Counted from the stretch's first letter, positions 7,808-16,215 are shown. The stretch is DNA of 54,685 nt from CAZNDN01 sp964571815 (GCA_964571815.1 CAZNDN010000012.1:1-54685), one strand, 5' to 3'. The notes: generated from the sequence alone by a model not told the origin. Made by a program: numbers and translations.

Positions 7808-8629
7808 ATGGACAAACGTGAAGCGTTGAAAGAGGTTATCGGACGGTATCGGTCGGCGGTGATCGCTTTCTCCGGCGGCGTTGACAGCACCTTTCTCGCC
7901 AGGGCGGCACGGGATGTTCTGGGCGGGCGGGTGAAGCTCGTTATTGCCACCTCTTCGACCTATCCGTTTGCGGAGCTGGAGGAAGCCAGGAGACTTGCCT
8001 CGGAACATCTTCGTATGGACCATGAAGTGATCGTGTCGGAGGAAGTCGACATTCCCGGGTTTTCGGACAATCCGCCGGACCGCTGCTATTACTGCAAGAG
8101 TGAACTGTTCGACCACGTAAGTGAGATTGCCCGGAGGGAGGGGTACGAAGCGGTGTTCGACGGCAGCAACGCCGACGATCTGAAGGATTTCAGGCCGGGG
8201 CGCAAGGCGCTGAAAGAGAAGGGCGTCATCTCTCCGCTTGTGGAGGCCGGCCTGGGCAAAGAGGATATCCGTCGGTTTTCCCGTGACTATGGGCTGCCTA
8301 CCGCCGACAAACCCTCTTTTGCCTGCCTTGCCTCCCGTTTCCCTTACGGGGAGCGGATCACCGCACCGAAATTGAACCGTGTCGACAAGGCCGAGGCGGC
8401 TCTCCGCGAGCTGGGCCTGGTACAGTTCAGGGTTCGGAGCCACGGCGATCTGGCGCGCGTGGAAGTTGCCGGCCGGGAGATGGACCGGGCCTGGAACATG
8501 CGTGAGCATATCGACGGGGCGTGCAGAGACGCCGGTTTCGTGTTTGTGGCCCTTGACTTGAAGGGCTACCGAACCGGGGCGATGAACGAAGCGCTGGACC
8601 GGGCGCGTGGAGGCGACGCCGACGATTAA
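7808..8629 (+). CDS. larE: LarE-type ATP-dependent sacrificial sulfur transferase
   Basis: LarE supplies sulfur during synthesis of the nickel-pincer nucleotide cofactor of lactate racemase and relatives. The 273-residue product begins with a PP-loop pyrophosphatase motif, FSGGVDSTFLARAA (residues 21-34), and includes CYYCKSELF (Cys93, Cys96), the GSNADDLKDFRPG loop and KPSFACLASRFPYG (Cys173). Cys173 lies where the sacrificial cysteine occurs in the lactobacillar enzyme. The extra CxxC suggests the iron-sulfur type that recycles sulfur, but that is inference. The frame is open from 7622, overlapping phoU, but homology begins at MDKREALKEV, so 7808 is the start. larB and larC are not in the window, so its target is unknown. 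Confidence 0.85.
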   Translation: MDKREALKEVIGRYRSAVIAFSGGVDSTFLARAARDVLGGRVKLVIATSSTYPFAELEEARRLASEHLRMDHEVIVSEEVDIPGFSDNPPDRCYYCKSELFDHVSEIARREGYEAVFDGSNADDLKDFRPGRKALKEKGVISPLVEAGLGKEDIRRFSRDYGLPTADKPSFACLASRFPYGERITAPKLNRVDKAEAALRELGLVQFRVRSHGDLARVEVAGREMDRAWNMREHIDGACRDAGFVFVALDLKGYRTGAMNEALDRARGGDADD

Positions 8630-8794
8630 CCGGGGATACGGCGATTACCGTGAAGCATCCCGCTCTCCGATGAGGCGGCGGATTGTGCGGGTTGCATCGC
8701 AATGCTCAGCGGTCGGGCTTCGAGCAACGAACCGTCCGCGGGCCGACCGGGTACTTTGGTGCAACCACACCGGGACTTCAAGCAAGGAGCACGA

Positions 8795-9535
8795 ATGGAC
8801 TTTCGACTCTTTCTGAGCACCTTTGCCCTGATCTTTCTGGCCGAGCTGGGAGACAAGACTCAGTTGGCGTCGTTTGCCGCCTCGGCGGGTTCGAAATCCC
8901 CGCTTTCGGTGTTTGCCGGGGCATCCGCGGCGCTGGTTTCGGCAACACTGCTGGCCGTCCTCCTGGGCTCTTCGTTGCAGAGTGTGGTACCCCCTCACGT
9001 GCTCAAGATGGGAGCCTCAATTCTCTTCGTGGCTTTCGGCGTGGTACTTTTTGTCAACGCGCTGGCGGGCGCTCCGGGCCGCAAACCGTCGGTGGAGGCC
9101 GCTCCCGGGGGAGTGATCACCCGGCTTGTGCTGCAGGCGGCGGCGGAATTCGAGCGCGCATCGAGCAGCGACTATGCCGCAATGGCGTCCCGGGCCGAGA
9201 ATCCGCGGCTGAGGGCACTCCTTATGCAGCTTGCGGAGGATGAAAAAAGCCATCTCTCACGGGTGCACTCTTTGACCGCTGCTCACGGTACGACCTCCTG
9301 GGACCGGGTGAGAGGCGTGCCGGATAGTCCCGCCGGTCCCGTTGAAGCCGACGGGGGCACAGGGGATGCGTTGGAGTCGGCCATTGCTCACGAGAGAAGC
9401 ACGGCGGCCTTCTACGAAGAGCTTGCCCGGTCGGCTCCCCTGCGGTCGATTCGAACCGTCCTCGAGGACCTCGCGCACGAAGAGCGCTCTCATGTCGAGC
9501 TTCTTCAGACGTTTCGTTCCGGCGGCGTCGTATGA
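8795..9535 (+). CDS. Half-GDT1 (UPF0016) membrane domain fused to a ferritin-like domain
   Basis: The start at 8795 follows a good ribosome site (AAGGAG). Residues about 1-90 form one repeat of the TMEM165/GDT1 cation exchanger family, with the signature AELGDKTQLASFAAS and three hydrophobic segments. Usual members have two such repeats. From about residue 105 the protein becomes a ferritin/rubrerythrin-like helical bundle, with EFERASSSDYAAMA, EDEKSHLSRV, AIAHERSTAAFYEELA and HEERSHVELL carrying the two pairs of Glu and ExxH metal ligands. GDT1 proteins export Mn2+ or Ca2+, and ferritin-like domains bind di-iron or Mn. A metal-handling role is plausible; the exact substrate is unknown. The gene converges on the GH4 gene. 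Confidence 0.75.
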   Translation: MDFRLFLSTFALIFLAELGDKTQLASFAASAGSKSPLSVFAGASAALVSATLLAVLLGSSLQSVVPPHVLKMGASILFVAFGVVLFVNALAGAPGRKPSVEAAPGGVITRLVLQAAAEFERASSSDYAAMASRAENPRLRALLMQLAEDEKSHLSRVHSLTAAHGTTSWDRVRGVPDSPAGPVEADGGTGDALESAIAHERSTAAFYEELARSAPLRSIRTVLEDLAHEERSHVELLQTFRSGGVV

Positions 9536-9536
9536 T

Positions 9537-9556
9537 CAGCCCCGGGAAGGGGGCTG
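9537..9556. terminator. Hairpin between convergent genes
   Basis: CAGCCCC (9537-9543) pairs perfectly with GGGGCTG (9550-9556) around a 6-nt loop, between the ends of the GDT1-ferritin gene and the minus-strand GH4 gene. No clear T-run flanks it, so it may act as a weak bidirectional terminator. Confidence 0.4.
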
Positions 9557-9568
9557 CCTGCAAAGCCC

Positions 9569-10990
9569 TCAATCGTAGTGCCCCCGCTTCACCTTGATTT
9601 TCTTTCCTTTGAGCCGTTGGCGACTGCCCGTGGCAATTCTGCCGATCCGGTGGCCGGGGTACGTTCGCTTTTTTCCCTTGAACTGGGGCAGCCATCGCTT
9701 CTGCGCCGCGAACATCTCGTCGACCATATTGCGGATTTCGTGCGGAGCGAGCGCGGCGCCGGTGAGGGGATCCAGGAGACAGGCATGATAGGCTGCTTCG
9801 TAGTCGCCTTCCAGGGCCGCATTCACCGCCAACTCCTGGACATTGATGTTGGTACGGCAGAGGGCGGCGCACTGGGGTGGAAGCGCTCCGACAAAGGACC
9901 CGTGGAGCCCGTCGCTGTCGGCAAATACCGGCACTTCCACGCAACAATCGTGCGGAAGATTGGGAATATACCCCTTGTTGAGTACGTTGCCCGCAAAGCG
10001 AAACGGCAGGCCGGTGACAACGGCATTCATGATCGGCGCGGCGTATTCCATCGACAGCTCCGACGTGAACGGTACCGGTTGCTTTCCCGATGACCACGCG
10101 GCCATGGTAGCGGCATACTTTTTCAAGCCCTCCCGGCACATCCTCAGGTACGCGCCGGTTTCGCCCGAGAACCCCTTCCCGCCGAAGAGTTTCTGCAGGT
10201 CGCTGCGGGTGCGGAAGTAGGGGAGGTATTCCGACAGGTGACCGGGACTCTCGGTCATGAAGTAGCCCGCTGCTTTCATCATCTCGAATCGATATTCTTC
10301 TCCCGCAATCGGCCCCTCCTTGTCGAGTTTGCGCCATATCTTCGGATACAAATCAGTGCCCTTGTGGGCAAACTTCAGGAACCAGGCCATGTGGTTGATC
10401 CCCGATGTCACGACATCGCACTCCCGGGGATTCACGCCCAGCCATGTGCACAGCATGCCGGTCGTATGCTGGACGCTGTGGCACAGTCCGACCGACGTAA
10501 CCTCGGGCACGGCCCTGGCCAACGCCCATGAGACGATTGCCATGGGGTTGGCATAATTGATGAAGATCGCATCGTTGCGGGACACCTCGGCCATGTCCCG
10601 TACGACCTCACGCAGGGCCGCGACATGCCGCAGGCCTCTGAATACTCCTCCCGGGCCCAGGGTGTCCCCGACACACTGGTCTACGCCGTGGGCGAGGGGA
10701 ATCTTGATGTCGATTTCGTAAGGAGCAAGACCGCCCACCTGGATCATGGAGATGACGAACCGGGCGTCCTTGACCGCGGCGCGGCGGTCGGTAGTTGCCG
10801 AGAAGCGGCAGGAGAGACCATGCTGCTCCTTCATGCGGTTCATGGCACGGAACACGCCGTCAAGCCGCCCGGTGTCGATATCCATGAGAACGATATGGGC
10901 ATTTTTCAAGGAATCAAACTGCAGAATGTCCTGTACAAGTGTCCTGCAGAATCCCGCGCTTCCTGCTCCGATCATGACAATTCTGGTCAC
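9569..10990 (-). CDS. Glycoside hydrolase family 4 (MelA/LplD-like alpha-glycosidase)
   Basis: GH4 enzymes cleave glycosides by an NAD+-dependent redox mechanism with a divalent metal. The 473-residue protein starts with a Rossmann dinucleotide motif (MIGAGSAGF, residues 6-14) and has the central NYANPMAI segment. The metal ligands are Cys170 in GLCHSVQ and His200 in GINHMAWF, as in MelA and the LplD group. The GTG start follows AAAGGA. The substrate (alpha-galactoside, glucoside or galacturonide) cannot be read from sequence. The last 30 residues are strongly basic (RQRLKGKKIKVKRGHYD), which is not usual in the family. No signal peptide, so cytoplasmic. Confidence 0.88.
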   Translation of the reverse strand: MTRIVMIGAGSAGFCRTLVQDILQFDSLKNAHIVLMDIDTGRLDGVFRAMNRMKEQHGLSCRFSATTDRRAAVKDARFVISMIQVGGLAPYEIDIKIPLAHGVDQCVGDTLGPGGVFRGLRHVAALREVVRDMAEVSRNDAIFINYANPMAIVSWALARAVPEVTSVGLCHSVQHTTGMLCTWLGVNPRECDVVTSGINHMAWFLKFAHKGTDLYPKIWRKLDKEGPIAGEEYRFEMMKAAGYFMTESPGHLSEYLPYFRTRSDLQKLFGGKGFSGETGAYLRMCREGLKKYAATMAAWSSGKQPVPFTSELSMEYAAPIMNAVVTGLPFRFAGNVLNKGYIPNLPHDCCVEVPVFADSDGLHGSFVGALPPQCAALCRTNINVQELAVNAALEGDYEAAYHACLLDPLTGAALAPHEIRNMVDEMFAAQKRWLPQFKGKKRTYPGHRIGRIATGSRQRLKGKKIKVKRGHYD

Positions 10991-11193
10991 GATACGTACA
11001 TCCTTTCGCTGCTGATGAAACGACTACAATCGATTGTGGTCCGTACATTCCCGCGTTGGGTGTTACCATGCACCCGGACGGTTTCCGCTTCTATCTCGTC
11101 CTTTTTCGTATTCGTGCTATGGACAAAAAGGGCTTCCTGACTTCAACTCACGGTCACGAATTCAGGGTATACGAGACGTTTACAACCCGGATC

Positions 11194-12168
11194 TCATCCT
11201 CCCTCTTGCCGCACGCGGTAGAACTCTTCACCCTCCAGCATGTCCGCACGTATCCTGCGCCGGCGGAGAAGGTCTTTGACCAGAATCCCGGCACGGTCGG
11301 CACTGATCCCGCACACCGATGCAATGTCGTTGAGGGTGCAGGGACGCCGGCGGATGGTTTCTTCGATGATCGGCAGTTGCGCGGCTTCCGTACTCGCGCC
11401 GGTTGTCGAAGACGGCGTACGGGCAATGATCCGAACGGGTAGCGGCGCCAGAAACCCGGCAATTTCTCCCAGCCGCTTCGCCGTTGCCGGCTTCACCCAG
11501 CCTTCCGCACCGGGGCGATCGAGCGTATTGAGCTGCACCTCGGCGGGGTGCAGTCGACCGATGACTTCCTTCAGTTTGTCCAGTTCGGCGGGATTGTCGT
11601 TGATCTCCGGAACGATAAACAGCTCAAGCAGCAGTGTCCCCCGGTACTCCCGTGAAAAGGCAAGCAACCCCTCGACGATATCGGCACTTCGAAGGCCGGT
11701 CGCGGGACGGTTTATGTGCGCGAACACCTCCCGGGAGACGGCATCCAGCGACGGAACGACGACATCGCAGGAGAGTACCTCTCCGCGGACCCGGGGATCC
11801 GTGAAAAGCGTGCCGTTGGTCAGCAGCGCCGTCCGGTAGCGGGGAAACTCGGTCTTGATAAAAGATAGAACGGTACCGATACCGGAGTGAAGCGTCGGCT
11901 CGCCGCTGCCCGAGAAGGTCACGTGGTCAAGCCGCGGAGCGGTACTCAGGTATTCTCCGAGTTCACGCAGTACCTCGGCGGTGGGAACGTACTCCGCCCG
12001 CACGGAGGTCAGGGAGGAAGTCGCGCCGCATTCACAGTACACGCAGTTGAGCGTGCACGTCTTGAAGGGAACGAGATCGATACCCAGCGACCTGCCGAGC
12101 CGCCGGGAGGGTACGGGTCCAAAGAGGTACTTTCGTGCCACCGTGCAGGCGGGGAACGGAAGCGGCAA
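11194..12168 (-). CDS. Radical SAM protein of the COG0731 type with C-terminal winged helix
   Basis: The N-terminal FGPVPSRRLGRSLGIDLVP is the family signature of COG0731 Fe-S oxidoreductases, followed by the cluster motif CTLNCVYC (Cys38, Cys42, Cys45; CX3CX2C) that binds the [4Fe-4S] cluster and S-adenosylmethionine. VTFSGSGEPTLH is the GGE-like SAM-binding strand. After about residue 235 a winged-helix-like domain follows (TLNDIASVCGISADRAGILVKDLLRRRRI). I used the TTG at 12168; a GTG nine codons later (12141) is equally possible and closer to where homologues begin. The gene begins 6 bp after the DUF1573 stop, so the two are probably co-transcribed. The substrate is unknown. Confidence 0.8.
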   Translation of the reverse strand: MPLPFPACTVARKYLFGPVPSRRLGRSLGIDLVPFKTCTLNCVYCECGATSSLTSVRAEYVPTAEVLRELGEYLSTAPRLDHVTFSGSGEPTLHSGIGTVLSFIKTEFPRYRTALLTNGTLFTDPRVRGEVLSCDVVVPSLDAVSREVFAHINRPATGLRSADIVEGLLAFSREYRGTLLLELFIVPEINDNPAELDKLKEVIGRLHPAEVQLNTLDRPGAEGWVKPATAKRLGEIAGFLAPLPVRIIARTPSSTTGASTEAAQLPIIEETIRRRPCTLNDIASVCGISADRAGILVKDLLRRRRIRADMLEGEEFYRVRQEGG

Positions 12169-12174
12169 CGTTAC

Positions 12175-12906
12175 TCATTGCACGTCGACGCGCCCCCGGA
12201 CCTCCAGCTCCTTCTTCTCGGGATGATTCGAGACGATCACAATCGTGCCGTGTTTCGTCTCTTCGACTGCAAGTTTGCTCCACAGGTGAAGCTCGTGATC
12301 GTAGTATCCTTTTGCGTTCGCCGAGTCGTCTTTCATCAACTTGTATTCCAGATAAAACGGCAGTGCCGACTGCCATCCGGCCTTTTTCTTCTCACGTGGT
12401 TTCAACACTACTTCTTTGACCTCAAGGTCCTTCTTTCTGGTTGTCAGCACGAGTTTCCGCGGCTCGGACGCGTTGTTCTTCAGTCTCACGTACCGGCTCG
12501 AAACGCGGAGTATGGGCATTATCTCTCCGGTTATCGTAAGGCTCAGCGAGGGGTCATTCTCGGCGTTGGAGGTAACCCGGACGCTCTTGGAGATTTTTCC
12601 CCCGTGAAGGTTCTTCAAGCTAACCCTGGACGTTATGGTTCCCTCCCGACCGGGAGGGATGATCGAGTCGAACCCGACCACCGTGCAGCCTCACCCGGGG
12701 CGCACGCCCTTCAGGCGGAGAGTATCGTCGCCGGTGTTTTTTACGGTGAAGACCCCGGAAACCTCCTTCTTGCTTCCCTCCGGAATTTCGCCGAAATCGT
12801 GTACTTTCTTGTCGACCGAGATTTTGGGGCCGGCCAGTGAAGGACCCGCTGCCGGCAACAAAGAAAGGATACACGAAACGTGGAACAGGCCTCTGGAAAG
12901 CCTCAT
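12175..12906 (-). CDS. Secreted DUF1573 protein with in-frame TGA at the CGC motif: candidate selenoprotein
   Basis: The frame runs from ATG 12906 (ribosome site GAGGAG 8 bases upstream) to TGA at 12175, broken once by an in-frame TGA at 12691-12693 (codon 72). Residues 1-27 are a signal peptide ending SLAG. DFGEIPEGSKKEVSGVF and KNTGDDTLRLKGVRPG before the TGA, and GCTVVGFDSIIPPGREG and VRVTSNAENDP after it, form one continuous DUF1573 domain. Cys-containing members read SCGCT or GCGCT here, so the TGA replaces the first Cys of C-G-C exactly. Hairpins lie just downstream. The simplest readings are selenocysteine (UGC) or a recent TGC-to-TGA nonsense mutation. Conservation of frame and domain on both sides favours the first. 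TGA is a normal stop elsewhere in the window. Without recoding, the product is a 71-residue fragment. Confidence 0.75.
12640..12679 (-). promoter_or_regulatory. SECIS-like hairpins downstream of the in-frame TGA
   Basis: Two stem-loops follow the TGA on the coding strand. Hairpin A (12679-12666) has stem GGTCG/CGACT with loop GGTT, beginning 16 nt after the TGA. Hairpin B (12659-12640) has an 8-bp stem TCCCTCCC/GGGAGGGA with loop GGTC, beginning 39 nt after the TGA, with a U three pairs below the loop. Bacterial SECIS elements have a G in the first two loop positions at about 16-37 nt, and the E. coli fdhF element has loop GGUC with a U three pairs below. Hairpin A fits the distance and B fits the loop. 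Function is inferred. Confidence 0.45.
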
Positions 12907-13381
12907 GAACGTACTCCTCGGTTGTACAACAGCAGTCGGAGAAAAAGCGAAGCACTCCTTTGAGGGGCAAATATGCTTCAATGCCGACACTGCGTCCCGC
13001 CTGCCTCCCCTTTGGCCTCTGTGGCCGGGGACTACCGGGATTCCGCGCTCTTGCGTCGTTTTCTTGCCCCTTCGTTCACAATAAAATAGATGATGGAATA
13101 CGTGTTTTGGGGGGGCTTCGCGAAGGGCCGGCGCCTATCGGGTGATCACGGTACCGTGTCTTGAACCCAATCGGTACGATTCGGCGGCTCCCGGCATAGC
13201 CGGAGACCGGAATGGTCGAAAAGGTCGTCTATCGGCGGATTGCATTTTTATGTACGGCTGTTCATGCGGCACGGTGGACAGCGGAGGGGCGATTTGCGTC
13301 GCGTAACGTGGACAAGGATTGTTTTCGAGGCCGTGGAGGCTGATGCCGGGCCCGACGTATCACGGGAGGCGGTTGTCGACG
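12907..13381. other. Intergenic region between divergent DUF1573 and SPL-like genes
   Basis: This 475-bp stretch holds no convincing coding frame. It should contain the two divergent promoters; an A/T-rich patch near 13078-13095 is the only obvious candidate. Nothing else specific was seen. Confidence 0.5.
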
Positions 13382-14383
13382 ATGGGCAGGAAACAGCACG
13401 AAGGGGAGAAGTTGCCCGGTAAGGGGCGCAAGGCACTGGTTTCATCCGTGCACAGGGGGGCATTCTGGAAGCCGTGTCCCGGAACGACCGGAGGGTACCG
13501 CTGCTGCGGATATCAGATACTGACTCCGCTTACGGGATGCGGTATGTACTGCCGTTATTGTGCCCTTCATGCCTACTTCTCCGCTCAACCGCAGGTAGTG
13601 TTCGAGAATTTCGACGATCTGGAACGGGAAGTCGGGGACAGGCTGAAGCAGTGGAAGGGCGTGGTGAGGTTCGGCACCGGCGAATTCGCCGACAGCCTGT
13701 ACCTCGAGGACCGGCTGGGCCTTTCGGCGGCCGTTTCCCGGCTTCTTCAGCCGTACCCGAACGTGCTTGTGGAGTTCAAGACGAAGAGCGACAACATCGG
13801 AACGCTGGATGCGATCACCGATCCCGGGAAGGTGGTGATCGGCTTTTCGCTGAATACTCCGCGAATGATTCGAGCGCACGAACGGGACACCGCATCGCTT
13901 ACTCGAAGGCTGGAGGCGGCGAGACGGTGCGAAGAGATGGGGTTCTGGGTCTCCTTCCACTTCGATCCTATGATCTTCTACCCACAGTGGGAAGAAGAGT
14001 ACCGGCGGGTGGTACGAAGGGTTTTTGAGACACTGCACGACAGTGGCAGGATTGCCTGGTGGAGCCTCGGCGGGCTGCGCGCGGTCCCGGAGCTCAAGAA
14101 GCAGCTCATGAGCCGCAACAGGCATCGCGCGCTATTCTCCGGGGAAATGATACGGGGAGAGGACGGGAAGCTTCGCTACGTTCGTCCGATTCGCGAGGAG
14201 TTTTACGCGGCCGTGCGCGAGGAAGTGGATGACCATGATGCCGCGACGACGCTTTACCTGTGTATGGAGAGTCCCGAAGTGTGGAAAAGGTCGGGGTTGG
14301 AGCCGCGTATTCCGCACGGGTTGAAGAACTATCTTGACCGGAGGGCGGAAGGTATGCTCGGTCTGGTGCTCACCGGCGGGTGA
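13382..14383 (+). CDS. Radical SAM protein, spore photoproduct lyase-like family
   Basis: A 333-residue protein of the COG1533 (SPL-like) family. The cluster motif is CGMYCRYC (Cys53, Cys57, Cys60; CX3CX2C), followed by ALHAYF. VRFGTGEFADSLYLE and VEFKTKSDNIGTLDAI match the conserved GTGE..DSL and TKS strands. Further Cys occur in KPCPGTTGGYRCCGYQ ahead of the core. These enzymes belong to the family that repairs spore photoproduct, but non-sporulating bacteria carry relatives of unknown substrate, so a DNA-repair role is not assured. I chose ATG 13382 (GGGAGG upstream at 12-bp spacing); in-frame ATG 13343 is possible. Confidence 0.82.
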   Translation: MGRKQHEGEKLPGKGRKALVSSVHRGAFWKPCPGTTGGYRCCGYQILTPLTGCGMYCRYCALHAYFSAQPQVVFENFDDLEREVGDRLKQWKGVVRFGTGEFADSLYLEDRLGLSAAVSRLLQPYPNVLVEFKTKSDNIGTLDAITDPGKVVIGFSLNTPRMIRAHERDTASLTRRLEAARRCEEMGFWVSFHFDPMIFYPQWEEEYRRVVRRVFETLHDSGRIAWWSLGGLRAVPELKKQLMSRNRHRALFSGEMIRGEDGKLRYVRPIREEFYAAVREEVDDHDAATTLYLCMESPEVWKRSGLEPRIPHGLKNYLDRRAEGMLGLVLTGG

Positions 14384-14524
14384 GGCCCGACGAGGGCGCT
14401 CTCACGAAGTTATTTTTCCTCAGGCGGGAGCTGCTTCAGCGAGGTGGGGCGGAGGAGTAGGCGGGCGGCTTCGATGGGGGAGAATGGCGGTTTTCGGCGA
14501 CGAGCGTGAGTTCGGAGCGTTGCT

Positions 14525-15223
14525 ATGGAATATCCTTTGTCAATTGGATCCCTGCAATTCGATGGTACACCCCGGGTGGCGGTGGTGCTGGATCGTTTGC
14601 GGGATGCCGACACACTGAAGAAGCTTGCAACCCGGGGGGCCGACCTGCTGGAGATCCGTGTCGATCTGTTCGACCACCCGTTTGAGCGCGTGCGTGAGCA
14701 CATCGGTGAAATCAGGCGATCCACCCCCCTTCCGCTGATCGGTACCATCCGTGAGAATCAGCGAACGTCAAGCCGGCGGCGGGAACTGTTTGCCTCCCTT
14801 ATCCCGGTTGTTGATGCCGTGGATGTTGAGGTCGACGCTCCTTTTTGCGCGGAGGTGGCTGCCGAAGCCGCTCGGCTGGGCAAGTGCGTGATCGTTTCCG
14901 AGCATAATTTCCAGCAGACCCCGCCGTCGGACGTACTCGATCGGATTATCGAGCGAGCGAATGGTTCGGGGGCGAATATCGTGAAAGTAGCAACCATGGC
15001 CCATTGCCGGGAGGATGTGGCGCGCATACTGGAGCTGCCGCGTCGCGGCAACGACAATCTGGTGGTGATTGCGATGGGGGCAATGGGGACGGTTTCGCGT
15101 GTGGTTGCGCCGCTGTTTGGATCGTTGTTCACGTACGCTCCGCTCGACGACGCCGTGGCGCCCGGTCAACTCCCGCTGGATACGCTTGTGAAGCACCTTC
15201 GTCTGTATTATCCGCAATCGTGA
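14525..15223 (+). CDS. aroD: Type I 3-dehydroquinate dehydratase AroD
   Basis: Converts 3-dehydroquinate to 3-dehydroshikimate, third step of the shikimate pathway, through a Schiff-base lysine. The 232-residue product has the TIM-barrel features LLEIRVDLFD near the start, His127 in VSEHNFQQTP as general base and Lys154 in NIVKVATMA as Schiff-base residue. GAMGTVSRVVAPLFGSLFTYAPL is the typical C-terminal substrate loop. Length is normal for type I. GGAGCG precedes the ATG. The nearest neighbour, convergent trpD, is also in aromatic amino acid synthesis but on the other strand. Confidence 0.93.
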   Translation: MEYPLSIGSLQFDGTPRVAVVLDRLRDADTLKKLATRGADLLEIRVDLFDHPFERVREHIGEIRRSTPLPLIGTIRENQRTSSRRRELFASLIPVVDAVDVEVDAPFCAEVAAEAARLGKCVIVSEHNFQQTPPSDVLDRIIERANGSGANIVKVATMAHCREDVARILELPRRGNDNLVVIAMGAMGTVSRVVAPLFGSLFTYAPLDDAVAPGQLPLDTLVKHLRLYYPQS

Positions 15224-15309
15224 TCGAAAAGCGTTTTGTCGATTCCGGCTCGGAGGATAGCGCGGCGCACAATCTCGAACCGCGAGACGCGCGAGACGGT
15301 GCGCGGTGG

Positions 15310-16215
15310 TCAGGCCGATGTCAGCTTGACAAGGCTTTCGAGCTTTTCCCGTGCTTTGCCCGAATCGATAGCCTCGGCGGCAAGGGCAATGCCTTCTTGC
15401 GGAGTGGCGGCGATGCCGGAAGCCGCGACCGCGAAGCCCGCGTTGAGCAGGACGATGTCTCTGGCGGGGCCCTTCTTTTTGCCGAGCACGTCGCGAATGA
15501 CGGCGGCATTCCGGGCCGCGTCGCCCCCCACAACCTGGTCCAGTGATGCCGGCTTCAAACCGTACTGCTCCGGGCTCACTTCGAATGATTTCACTTCCCC
15601 CTCAGACAGCTCGCATACGAGGGTGGGCGCCGACAAGGAGATTTCATCGAGTCCGTCCCTGCTGTGCACGACAAACGCTTTCCGCGATCCCATGTTGTTG
15701 AGGACCCGCGCCAGTTGGTCGGTAAGCTCGGGAGCGAATACTCCCATCAGTTGTGTTGAAGCCTTTGATGGATTGGTGAGGGGACCCAGAACGTTGAAAA
15801 TAGTGCGGACGGCTATTTCCTTGCGCGGGCCGATCGCGAATTTCATTGCCTTGTGCAGCGCGGGGGCGAACAGAAAGCAGATACCGATTGTGTCGAGGCA
15901 CTCTTTCATGGTTTTGGGCCCCACGGCGACATTCACGCCGAGTGCTTCAAGAACATCGGCACTTCCACTTTTGCTGGATACGGATCGGTTGCCGTGTTTT
16001 GCCACGGTTGCACCGGCCCCCGCGGCGACAAAGGCCGCGGCGGTGGAGATATTGAACGTATGGGACCGGTCTCCGCCTGTGCCGCAGGTGTCCACCACGT
16101 GCTCCGGATTCTCCGGGATAACGTGGGTAGCTTTCTCACGCATGACTTCGGCGGCGCCGGTGATCTCCTCCACGGTCTCTCCTTTCATGCGCAAGGCGAC
16201 GATCAATGCCGCGAT
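15310..16215 (-). CDS. trpD: Anthranilate phosphoribosyltransferase TrpD (5' end in assembly gap)
   Basis: Transfers phosphoribose to anthranilate, second step of tryptophan synthesis. The visible 301 residues contain the glycine-rich PRPP loop VDTCGTGGD, then SHTFNISTAAAFVAAGAG, VAKHGNRSVSSKSGSADVLEALG and FNVLGPLTNP, all diagnostic. About 40 N-terminal residues and the start codon lie in the N-run at 16216-16315. The reading frame that appears to continue through the Ns to 16455 is antisense to engB and is not part of the gene. The start therefore faces engB within the gap. No other trp gene is in the window. Confidence 0.94.
   Translation of the reverse strand: MAALIVALRMKGETVEEITGAAEVMREKATHVIPENPEHVVDTCGTGGDRSHTFNISTAAAFVAAGAGATVAKHGNRSVSSKSGSADVLEALGVNVAVGPKTMKECLDTIGICFLFAPALHKAMKFAIGPRKEIAVRTIFNVLGPLTNPSKASTQLMGVFAPELTDQLARVLNNMGSRKAFVVHSRDGLDEISLSAPTLVCELSEGEVKSFEVSPEQYGLKPASLDQVVGGDAARNAAVIRDVLGKKKGPARDIVLLNAGFAVAASGIAATPQEGIALAAEAIDSGKAREKLESLVKLTSA

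Noticed and set aside
12691..12693. TGA read as a sense codon genome-wide (alternative code)
   Set aside because: TGA ends many intact genes here (for example pstB-type overlaps ATGA, murE, ftsW, murG), so only a local recoding can explain the case.
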